Source: Pilatotrama ljubarskyi (Eukaryota; Basidiomycota; Agaricomycetes; Polyporales; Polyporaceae). Taken from it: a DNA stretch of 10,096 nucleotides. Of this stretch, positions 1-7,770 are shown piece by piece (position 1 is the first letter of the stretch; each line of letters starts with the position of its first letter). The DNA lies in NCBI GenBank assembly GCA_022385805.1, contig MU277733.1:1-10096 (forward strand). Direction: 5' to 3'. The notes below the pieces were generated by a model, which ran no database searches, was not told the DNA's origin, and saw only the letters and a list, made by a program, of their open reading frames with translations. Position numbers and translations under genes: made by a program.

Positions 1-94
1 ATTCCAAAGTGATCAGACTGGTGCTTCTGGTTGTTCGCCTCATTGGGCTGGTTGGTCATGTCCAAGTACCAATCCACTTTGGTGCTTGACAGCG

Positions 95-102
95 TGACGT
101 CA
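95..102. promoter_or_regulatory. palindromic TGACGTCA (CRE/ATF-type) site, copy 1
   Basis: A perfect 8-base TGACGTCA palindrome, the consensus bound by CREB/ATF-type bZIP factors, which fungi also have. It is directly preceded by GACAGCG. A second perfect copy is at 491-498. No gene start is recognised close by inside the window, so a regulatory role is only possible. Confidence 0.3.
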
Positions 103-490
103 ATGAATATATGGCGGGCGGATGTGGAAGTGTGGATTCCCACGGGAGGAAGGGGGACGGCCAAGGACGGCCAGCGGACGTCTTCGAGGGAGACAAGTCG
201 AGAAGTGTGGACAACACCAAGACTAGACAGACAGCGCTCGGAGTGGACGGGACAGCTGGACAAAAGCGGCCGGGAAAACTGGACATCGGACAAGACCACG
301 TCAACTTGTGACGATTCGTGTCTATTTCATCGACTTCAGACTAGACAACTGTCAAACCTGCCAAATCCCGCCAAATCGGCCTAATTTTGTACGAGATAAC
401 CTGAAGGCGCCGAATCCCATACGAGCGGGTTCTTACTGGGGGTCAGTGTTGAGCTACCTCTGTCCTGACAGCTTTCAACAATGCTGTGCT

Positions 491-498
491 TGACGTCA
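491..498. promoter_or_regulatory. palindromic TGACGTCA (CRE/ATF-type) site, copy 2
   Basis: Second perfect TGACGTCA in the same gene-poor flank. The inverse of the GACAGCG beside copy 1 (CGCTGTC) lies about 12 bases further on, at 510-516. It is downstream of the minus-strand gene, so any target gene would lie outside the window. Confidence 0.3.
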
Positions 499-575
499 TT
501 CACTCGAGCGCTGTCAGTACACCGTAGCCTGACACACTGTGTCTCACCCGCATGTTGCACATGCAGGTTTTTCTT

Positions 576-581
576 TTTATT
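576..581 (-). terminator. poly(A) signal AATAAA for the DUF6533 gene
   Basis: The minus strand reads AATAAA here, about 130 bases beyond the stop codon at 712-710, inside an AT-rich stretch. Position and sequence suit the cleavage/polyadenylation signal of the minus-strand gene. Fungal signals are loose, so this is suggestive only. Confidence 0.4.
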
Positions 582-709
582 ACAAATATAAATAATAGCG
601 CATCTATAGCCAACAACCAAGAAACAATCAGTCATAGCTAGCCCATACATTTCAAGAAGTGACCATCGCTGGCTCTAGTAGCATGTCCAAGAAATCAAGG
701 AAAGACCCA

Positions 710-2577
710 TCACGCGCATTCAACCCTCGCAACTTCAGCTGCTGCCCCACCACTCTCCACCCTTTCCACCTCTGCTGGTGTCTCCTCAAGTCCATCAGTG
801 GCCTTCTCATTGTTGTTCTCATCCAGGTGGGCAGAGTCTTCTGTGAGGCTCAGGAAGGGCTGAGGTTGTCCAGACTGGATGTCTGCTCCAGCAAACTGAA
901 TGGAGCCCAGGGAGATTGATGACCCGCCAGCAACAAGCTTGTGCTCCACAGCACGGAGGTCGAGTAAGAAGCGGGAGGTTAAGATGGAGTTGAGTCTAGA
1001 GATGAGATGATTAGGGCAAGGATGAGACTGCTAGGATAAGAGCTGAGCACTCAGCTGAATGCACAATATACATACGGATCAATGAATACTGTCACATAAT
1101 TTTCCTGTCCTAGTGCAGCAGGCACTGTAATCTAATTCAACAAGTCAGACATGTCACAAAACTGCAGTGGGATGATTGTTGATTACTCACCTGGAGCGAG
1201 TCAAAAGCAATATCAAGCACATTGAGCGACAGGAAAACTCTGGTAATGCTGTGTTTTAGATCATCTCTATAGAGCCCACTTCATTAAGAAGTGCCTACAA
1301 GAAGTATAAACTACCTGTATATTGCAGCCATCAGCTTGATCATATTACCTAGTGTTAATATAGAGATAGCCTAAAACCTACCATTCTCAAGCAGAACCTG
1401 GTTAAGTGAGGGCTTCCTGAGGGCTCCTTGAAGCATGCCTAGATGCTTATAGCTTGCATACCAGGTGACTGTGACCACCAGGCAGTCAGCCAGTATAGAA
1501 GTAAGCCGGTCAATGAGGGTGACTTGAGGGTGAATGAGCATCAGTATTCTTGCACATAATATACTAGATGTAAGCCAACTTACAGCTATCATGGAAACCC
1601 ATACAGGCAATCAGTACTCCATTCATAAGTTCAAAATGTGTATCATGGACCCACGCAAGTGTATGCTGATCTTGCACAGTATTCACATACGTACAGTTGA
1701 TAGGTGGTGGGAAGTTTGCCACTGTAAAAGAGAATATAGTGCTCTGACAATAACAACACATGTCAATACTTCAGGCTGAGATGTGCACTGTTGAACTCAA
1801 ATGTGCTGCACTGACCAGAACACCCAGGAATGGAGATGCACTCAGAAGAAGTGTGATTCCACAGAGAAGCTTGTTCTTTCCACTCAATGCATACACTCGA
1901 AGAGATGCAAATACTGGTCGACACCATCAGAATGCATGCTGACAAGGTTATTTGTTTGTTTCACTTACTAGAAGGACCAAGCAATGTGATCAGGTTCATA
2001 ATGGCCTGAAACCACACAGTCCCCTTGCAGCTGATTACAGTAATGCATTAGTGCCTCATATAACTGTGTCATGCAGAGTTCAGACATCTCACCTCTAAGA
2101 TTCCATCAAACAGTAGTGTCAGCTCACCAATATGAAGTCTATCACACGGAGGACACACATTGTCAGACAGTGGAGATATGGTTATCAGAGATGACAGATA
2201 GTTGAAAAGGGGTGGGTAGCGGTTGAGGAGGTAGAGGATTGAGGCCAATGATCTTGGTGTCCTCCAGACCAGCTGTACCTCCGTGTCTAGGCGGAGAAGG
2301 GTGTCGTACACAAGCAGCACTGTGAGTGTTATTGTCAGCACAACAGTTCAACTAGTTCAATCCATTGTAATGCTTAGACTTGAAAGAAACCCTGACCTGT
2401 TGGAGCTATGCCACAACAAATGCTTGCATATCTGGACACACAGTCATAGAAAGTCAGCCATATTTCAAATCTACTAAGAGAGCAAAAGCCGAAATATGAA
2501 TGTGCGTATCCCACTCACATGCCCTGATATAGCGCAATCACGGCTGCAGCCTCCGGGTCACCAGATGGACTTGACAT
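710..2577 (-). CDS. DUF6533 domain-containing integral membrane protein, 11 exons
   Basis: Function unknown. DUF6533 proteins are fungal multi-pass membrane proteins common in Agaricomycetes. Proposed exons, high to low: 2577-2519, 2431-2397, 2319-2093, 2005-1969, 1913-1816, 1743-1584, 1522-1382, 1314-1299, 1239-1191, 1131-1076, 995-710. They total 1164 nt (387 residues) with every junction in phase. All introns are GT-AG and 55-87 nt long; donors include GTGAGT, GTAAGT and GTATGT. The DUF6533 signature is at about residues 20-66: a hydrophobic segment, LLVYDTLLRLDTEV, then a YLLNRYPPLF helix. Later family landmarks are FASLRVYAL, SILADCLVVTVTW, VFIDP and the helix-end SRFLLDLRAVEHK. The tail of about 70 residues is acidic and soluble. 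The start ATG (2577-2575) opens a short polar N-terminus. The least certain part is the end of exon 6, where about 30 residues could hide another intron. No lesion was seen, so it is probably functional. Confidence 0.82.
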
Positions 2578-3314
2578 TGTGTATGATGTTCGAAGAGAAC
2601 TGAGGGAGGTTGTCGAGCTTGTGCTACTACCACTAGGAGGTCCCGACGTAGACTCGGAGTGGACTTGCCGGTGCACGATGAGGTTGGGGGACTCGGAGGA
2701 AGTTTAACTGTAAGAGTTTTAATACCTTACAGGACTGTGCGAGTTGCAAGACCACCGCTGTCGAGATCAGACACATCCCTCGCCGTCCTGCTCCCTGCAT
2801 GGCCGCCATCCTGATGGTAGTATTATGCGTCTGCATGCGGACCTATCTCTCTTGCATGAGGCGAACAGGATGCAAACAGCGTAGCGCGGGCTAGCAGACG
2901 ACAGAGGATGATAGTACGATGGTCGCGTCGGAGGATGACGGGTTCCAAAGATGGGGGATGCGGTCAAAGGTCTCGGCCGCGACTACCTGCTCGCAGTGCG
3001 ACGCCTCGATGTGGTGGCTGAAGCGCTGAAGCGCGGAGACGCCTCGCAGATGCATTCATGGAGTCGTCGCCCAGGCCTCTGCTCAAAAGAACGGCGGACC
3101 ATACAGCCTGGTGCGCGCAAGCAATCAAGCACGGCAGTCTACCTCATGAACTTCATAAACTGCAGTAGGTCCGATATCTATGGTATACAGCATGATACAA
3201 CATGGGTCAACCAAGACGCTCTTCGCCCACTTGTGTCCCCAACTATCCACCCACTGGACGGCAAGCGGGATGTTGTGCTCATCTCAAAGGAGGGCGCTTG
3301 AGATCATTCTACCC
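2578..3314. other. upstream region of the DUF6533 gene, to the end of the NmrA pseudogene
   Basis: Presumed promoter and 5' leader of the minus-strand DUF6533 gene, and the 3' flank of the minus-strand NmrA-like pseudogene that ends at 3315. No TATA box or other clear promoter element stands out. Apart from the plus-strand open frame at 2951-3301, nothing gene-like is seen. Confidence 0.4.
2951..3301 (+). CDS. unidentified small open frame, doubtful
   Basis: A 116-residue ATG-started open frame. Its first 33 or so residues look protein-like, with alternating charged and hydrophobic positions (for example RRLDVVAEALKRGD). The rest does not look like a conserved domain. No splice partner, family motif or promoter element supports it, and it could be chance or a gene fragment. 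It ends just before the convergent NmrA-like pseudogene. Confidence 0.18.
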   Translation: MGDAVKGLGRDYLLAVRRLDVVAEALKRGDASQMHSWSRRPGLCSKERRTIQPGARKQSSTAVYLMNFINCSRSDIYGIQHDTTWVNQDALRPLVSPTIHPLDGKRDVVLISKEGA

Positions 3315-4789
3315 TCACAGACTCTTCGTGGCCGTGCGCCGTCCCTTCTCGACAGTCGCGCCCTCGTCGCCCGCTTCCATCTCCACATCATCGTCCCCAT
3401 CCCCCTTGGCCGCCGTGGCCGCCTTCCCGCGCTTGGACGACCGCGTGCCCGCCTTCTGCGTGGTGCCCTCCGAGCTCGAGCCCTTCGTCGTACACCGCTT
3501 CTTCGGCTTGAACTTCGTCTGCACACTCAGCTCGTCAGGCGATGCCCGGAGAGGGCAAGGCATCAGTTGAGGAGACGTACCGAGTACGTCTCGAGAACTC
3601 GGTCGGTTCCTTGCCGCGGCGCCCGAAGTACGCCAGCATCGCCGTCGTGGCGGTGTAGTTCGTTTTGCCCTCGCGCACGAGCGAGTCGGAGTAATACTCA
3701 AGCAGGCACTCGCGTTGGGCTGGGAGCATGCATCTATCAACATCTGGGCTGGATTGAGCTGCAGGCGCGCCGCGCGTATCCGCATCGACTTCTTCGCCTT
3801 GTTCGGAGTTGACGATCTTCGCGGTTCCCCTGCGGATGAGTCAGTACCGTCGTCACCACGAACGCACTGATCATCCACGCACTCGTCGATCCCCTCAAAC
3901 TCCATCTTCGCCCCAGAGGCTTGTGACGGCGCAACTGCGAGTTCCGGCACAGCTACGAGTTGCGCACCTGCATCCGGATGAGCATCGAGTGGAGCAGGTG
4001 GTCATCAGGATAAACTTACCTGTTGCGATGATGACCTGGGCTACGAACCGTATACACTAAACCGTGCGTACCTTCGGACGTCATCACGTAGGCCGCGAGC
4101 TGGGTGACGTCGCCCAGCGCGATCGGCGCGAACTTGTGGTTCTCCCCATCAGGGAGCCGCAGCTTGCCCTCGCCCTGCGCCTGCTTCGAGTACAGCAGCA
4201 GGTTCTCCGCATAGAAGCCCGCGTGGATGACGTGGCCGGCGTCGCCCGTGGAGGGGTCGCCCTTGGGTTGCATGGCGAGCGCCTCGAGGTCGATGAACTC
4301 GCGCAGGCGCGGCTGCTTGTCGCGCTCGGCGTAGTCGGCGCCCCACGCTTGAGAGCAAGACGAGGTTCTGGAGAGTCTTCGCTTTCTTCGCTGCCTCAAG
4401 GAGAGTGCGGGTGATCTAAGCTTTGTCCTGCAGGAAGTGCGTTAGTGAGGTGGTTTCGCACGTAAGCCGAGACGCACACCTTTCGTGCGGGCGGGATGAC
4501 GAGGTAGGTGTCGACCATCGGCATGGCCTTGACGAGCATCTCTTCGTCGTTCGGATCGTACACGACCGTCTTGACCGCGTCGTACTCTTCGAGGGCGGAC
4601 TTTACTTGCACGGAGAAGACGAGCACGGTGAGTCCCTCGTACTCGTTCACGTAGTCGTCGTCCGTCGCGAGGAGGTCGATGATGAGGCGGCCGGTCTGGC
4701 CCTCTCCGGCGGTCATGAGGATCTTGCGAGGTGGACCTTTGACTGCTGGCGGCCTTGGTCTCGCCGTTCTGGGTGAGCTTGGAGGCTAT
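3315..4789 (-). pseudogene. NmrA-like NAD(P)-binding protein pseudogene
   Basis: NmrA-like proteins are Rossmann-fold relatives of short-chain dehydrogenases that bind NAD(P) and act as redox sensors or isoflavone-reductase-like enzymes. The order is preserved: a dinucleotide-binding loop (TAGEGQTGRLI, about 4714-4682), the first exon to PPARK, DYAERDKQPRLREF, AGFYAENLLLYSK, FAPIALGDVTQLAAYV, LLEYYS..LVREGKTNY, and a lysine-rich, acidic tail to TGA at 3317-3315. Four introns remain in phase: 4479-4428 (52 nt), 4019-3968 (52), 3882-3830 (53), 3580-3519 (62). Lesions: the expected start reads ATA (4789-4787) in a good Kozak setting; a one-base insertion near 4741; an in-frame TAG (4418-4416) right after intron 1; extra bases in the C4 run 4341-4344 and the G3 run 4038-4040; and a one-base loss near 3594. 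Intact introns argue against a retrocopy. The family call is solid; exact ancestral codons are inferred. Confidence 0.8.
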
Positions 4790-5292
4790 GGTTAGAGCGC
4801 AGAGTCAAACAGTGCGTGGAAGATGAGGATGCGAGTTACGCGATGGATGGGAAACAGAACGACGGTGGGGCTTGATAGGACGTGGAGGACGTCCGAAGCA
4901 CAGCACGACCCATGACGGATTGGAGCACAAGTGGTCCTGACCGAGGTGATGCGCGCAGAGGCGAACGTGACATAAACGGTGATGCTGCGCGGCTCCTGGA
5001 GTAGGAGCACGCCGGCGGGGTCCTTGAGCGGCACGGTGCCCGCCGCGCCGATTTCGCACACACCCTTGCAATGTTGGTCGTGCACGTCAGCATGCACGTT
5101 CGCCGTCGGGTCAGTCATTGAGAACGCGTCAAAGCTCGCTGCGCTTCCATTCCTTCGGCAACTCGCCCTGGACACTACCCACACACGCGCCTGCGCAGAC
5201 GAGGCAGGTGCTTCTGGTCCTGGTCGACTCGGAGGAGGGACCACATCGCGACGATGCGCTCCGCCATCTGATCCATGTGAAGGCCCTTATTG
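4790..5292 (-). other. coding-like remnant upstream of the NmrA pseudogene
   Basis: The minus strand has GC-rich, protein-like pieces in different frames. One, about 5266-5170, begins MDQMAERIVAMWSLL. Another, about 5118-4955, contains HADVHDQH followed by EIGAAGTVPLKDPAGVLLL. They are separated by stops and frame changes, and I cannot join them with confident splice sites or name a family. It may be a fragment of a second decayed gene, or part of the 5' flank of the NmrA-like gene. Confidence 0.3.
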
Positions 5293-5993
5293 GACACAAC
5301 TCGAAAGCGAATGCCGCGGGATACCTCGGTTTACTCCGGGCGCCTGCGGTAGACCGCAGTCAAGTGAGGTCTACTGGAGTCGACCTCAGCATACAAAGAA
5401 AACCTGAGTTCACTTCGGTATGATAGCTATTCAATGTCTCTAGGCAACCCAGATTTACCTTGGTCTATGCTACCAAACAGGTCGTAGGGATGTGAAATCC
5501 AACTCTACCTAGGTACATAGCAGCATGGTAGCTCTCTCTCCTTCTCTCCTTTCGTCACTATTAGTCTCAGATATAGTTAGTACGGTTTTGCACCAATAGA
5601 CAGGGTTATACAGTGCACTAATACTAGTATGAGCTTTAGAGGTGACTTGCAGCCGGCCTGACAGGACAACGACATGGGTGCACCGGCAACTATCGGCATG
5701 TACGCTCAGCGCTGTGTGGTGGTGGCGCCGGTCTGTCTAAGGCTCATACCCATGCTGGGCTGAATACACTGTATGAAATCATGAGGACCTGGTTCAATAC
5801 AAGAAGCATTTACCTGGCATTACGCGGCGCCACTGTACCAACTGCTGTAGCAGTGGGTTGCTGAAGGAAACTGAGATATACCGAGAGCCTAGGCGCCCAG
5901 GTATTCTGCAGTCGGCAGCAGCCCCGGTGTGCTTTCTCACGGTAAACCCAAGTCTACTGAGGTTGACCTTGGGCGACCTGGTAATACTCACGA
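5293..5993. other. intergenic, repeat-like DNA
   Basis: No gene is recognised. The stretch holds a pyrimidine-rich run (about 5530-5560), an imperfect palindrome at about 5368-5387 around TCTACTGGAGTCGACCT, and a related word, TCTACTGAGGTTGACCTT, at about 5954-5971 inside a hairpin CCCAAG...CTTGGG. The two words match at about 14 of 18 positions. A TA-flanked inverted-repeat structure (5609-5773) lies between them. The pattern suggests old repetitive DNA. Confidence 0.35.
5609..5773. mobile_element. possible MITE-like element with CAGTG ends and TA duplication
   Basis: The sequence runs TA-CAGTG at 5609-5615 and ends CACTG-TA at 5767-5773, leaving about 161 nt between the TA dinucleotides. 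The word TATGAGC near 5628-5634 recurs inverted as GCTCATA near 5742-5748, extending the terminal similarity imperfectly. TA target duplication and CAGT-type ends are typical of non-autonomous Tc1/mariner elements. There is no coding capacity. The terminal repeat is short and gapped, so chance remains possible. Confidence 0.3.
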
Positions 5994-6242
5994 CTAATCG
6001 CGTCTCCGTCGTCCCCCCTTGGTATACTGCCATATATATACAGCGCATAACTGTGTTTTGAGCATAAAGGTACGCTCTTCTGCCCAGTGGGGACCCTCAA
6101 AGATCCACGTGCGCATCCCGGCGTCCGCAATCGCACTGTTCTCCACCGAGGTGGCAGTTTCACGCTTAACCGCGATATTGGCGATGAGAATGAGATGTTG
6201 GCCGGCATGCGCATCTGCGCGCGGCACAATTCCACTTGTCAA
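5994..6242 (-). pseudogene. unidentified exon-like fragment
   Basis: This minus-strand frame is open for 82 codons and is convincingly protein-like at about 6220-6062: a hydrophobic run (LILIANIAVKRETATSVEN), then AIADAGMRTWIFEGPHWAEE. GC-ending codons dominate there, as in other genes of this window. No ATG lies at the upstream end (the frame opens on TTG) and no sure splice junction is visible. I do not recognise the family. It is either one exon of an unannotated minus-strand gene or the remains of one. Confidence 0.35.
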
Positions 6243-6956
6243 TAACCTTCATCTTCGCCGCGAGAGTGAGTGGTCGAGAGAGGGAAGGGCTCACTGACGG
6301 CAAGCCCGGTGACGGCGGCGAGCGTCGAGTGAGGTGCGCCCCAGTCGCTTATGACATTTGGAAACTAGTCCCGCCCTTCCGGAGATGTTTCAGCGTGCGG
6401 TCGCTCTCGCCTTGTTTCAGCAGACTTGCGCTCCAAGTCCATGCGCTCACTGCGGAGGGCTCGACCACTCAGCGAACGGTCAGGACGTGTCAGACTGCTG
6501 TGTTCACATCCCGCATCAAATATGACTGCTTCATGACACAATTCAGTCGTCCACCGGATGCTGCTGGCCAGACAAAGGTGACGGACCTTCACGCGCCTAG
6601 ATGCTCTCTGTTACCACGTAGTCAATACTGTGCGCATAACGAAGCCCGCGCCTAGAGCGGACGGAGAACTCTTTGGACGATGACGGCTAGAGTCCACAGA
6701 ACTCTGGTTGGAGCGCGCTAAGGCCTAGCATCGTTGCCGTGAAGAAAGACATGACGCGTGAGAGGCGGCCAGCACTTGCATGTGAGCGCATGCGAGATGG
6801 GTTTCTGCGGACCGACTTATACTCCACACCCGACGCTCTCATCTGCCCTCATAGTCACCATCGCTTTGCGCTTGCAATGAACTCGGACGAACGTACTGAG
6901 AAGAGGCTTGAGTTCGGTCTCTGCTACTTGCGATAGTATCCTCCAGAGTCGGGAGA

Positions 6957-7260
6957 CGTGGACTGCGGGATAGCTTCTCACCTGTCTGCATATCAAACTT
7001 GAAGGCCGGGCGATCACGAATACGTGATCCAGAGTCTACTTGGCCCGGGTATCGCAGAAAAGCGAAGCGGATAGGGACCGAAGTACATCGTCGATAGAAG
7101 AGCTCCCGGAGTGTCGCTCCACGGGGCGTGCGATCCTGAGTAGCACTTCGAGCGCACCTAGAGCGCAGGTCAGTAGGTACAACGTGTCGAGCGGGATCGT
7201 CAGATACTTACGCAAGGCCCTGAGACACCAAGCAAGTTCTGCCTGGGGCCGGGAATGCAA
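6957..7260 (-). pseudogene. unidentified gene fragment
   Basis: The minus strand between about 7220 and 7040 encodes a leucine-rich, protein-like segment (LTIPLDTLYLLTCALGALEV, then IARPVERHSG). It stops at TAG just after RAK. In another frame the sequence continues as RIRDRPAFKFDMQT and meets a plausible GTGAG donor near 6981. The frame change between the two pieces suggests a decayed or unresolved multi-exon gene. No family is recognised. Confidence 0.25.
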
Positions 7261-7727
7261 TCGTGTGAGACGGAGGTGCGAAGAGCTCCAGCCTCCGGAT
7301 GCTAACCTCGCGGGAAGGAAATACCATCTGCTAAATTATGCATATGTAGTCCAACTTTTGCTATAGAGGTGTGCATACCAGATACGATTATATGGTACCA
7401 GAAAGCGGGCCTCACAGTGCTCGAAGGTTATGAGTGGAGGCCCTGCAGCGTCCGAGTGTCGGCGAGAGTCCAACCATTGTAAGGGAGTGAGCATAGCATT
7501 CATAGGTTTATGCTTGGGGTTTTTGCATGCAGACCGTCTAGTACGACCTAAGAAAGCACCAATTCCGCCGAGTCGAGTAGTCACCAAAGCATCATCGTGG
7601 TGGACGGAGTGAGGCAGTCGATGCGCGCCTATTGGACCGTAGGCCCAAGGCCTAGTGGGCGCTCGCTCAGGGTGTCAACCTCGACCTCCTTTCACTCACT
7701 CACTCATTGATCTCGCTTTCGACATAA

Positions 7728-7739
7728 ATGTCTACGTGA
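7728..7739 (+). promoter_or_regulatory. minimal upstream open reading frame before BTB gene 1
   Basis: An ATG at 7728 in a purine-rich context (ATAAATG) is followed after two codons by TGA, 31 bases before the BTB start at 7771. If the transcript starts upstream of it, ribosomes would meet this three-codon frame first and the BTB start would depend on reinitiation or leaky scanning. The transcription start is unknown. Confidence 0.25.
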
Positions 7740-7770
7740 CGTCTGCTTGTCTATAATCATTTTGCCGTGA

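Larger units (their letters stand above)
1..709. other. gene-poor flank and 3' region of the DUF6533 gene
   Basis: No convincing gene is seen on either strand; open frames here lack recognisable domains and plausible splice continuations. The stretch has a G-rich, purine-biased part (about 110-290) with short reiterations such as GGACGGCCA twice near 156-174, and the word AGACTAGACA occurs near 222 and again near 336. From about 540 to 650 it becomes AT-rich, as expected for the 3' end of the minus-strand gene whose stop lies at 710. Confidence 0.5.
6300..7770. other. intergenic region with degraded coding-like pieces; promoter side of BTB gene 1
   Basis: No intact gene is seen. A minus-strand frame at about 6592-6365 is open but featureless. 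A protein-like minus-strand stretch lies at 6957-7260 (listed separately). The last 100 bases before 7771 contain a CT-rich block (7681-7705) with repeated CACT, a frequent feature near fungal transcription starts, and a TGACGT half-site near 7736. Confidence 0.4.

Noticed and set aside
381..650. Minus-strand 89-codon frame downstream of the DUF6533 stop
   Set aside because: It overlaps the AT-rich 3' region, has no recognisable domain, and its codon use is unlike the genes here.
2283..2477. Plus-strand 64-codon frame
   Set aside because: Antisense to exons 2-3 of the DUF6533 gene; no coding signature.
3180..3812. Plus-strand 210-codon frame, rich in Arg and Leu
   Set aside because: It lies antisense to the lysine-rich tail and introns of the NmrA-like pseudogene and has an Arg-heavy composition typical of shadow frames.
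4064..4414. Plus-strand 116-codon frame
   Set aside because: Exact antisense of the NmrA-like exon encoding AGFYAENLLL and FAPIALGDV; no domain of its own.
4423..4776. Plus-strand 117-codon frame
   Set aside because: Antisense of the NmrA-like first exon and intron 1.
5530..5565. CT-rich run as a possible LTR or simple-repeat array
   Set aside because: No paired terminal repeat, primer-binding site or reverse transcriptase frame is visible nearby, and the run is too irregular for a microsatellite.
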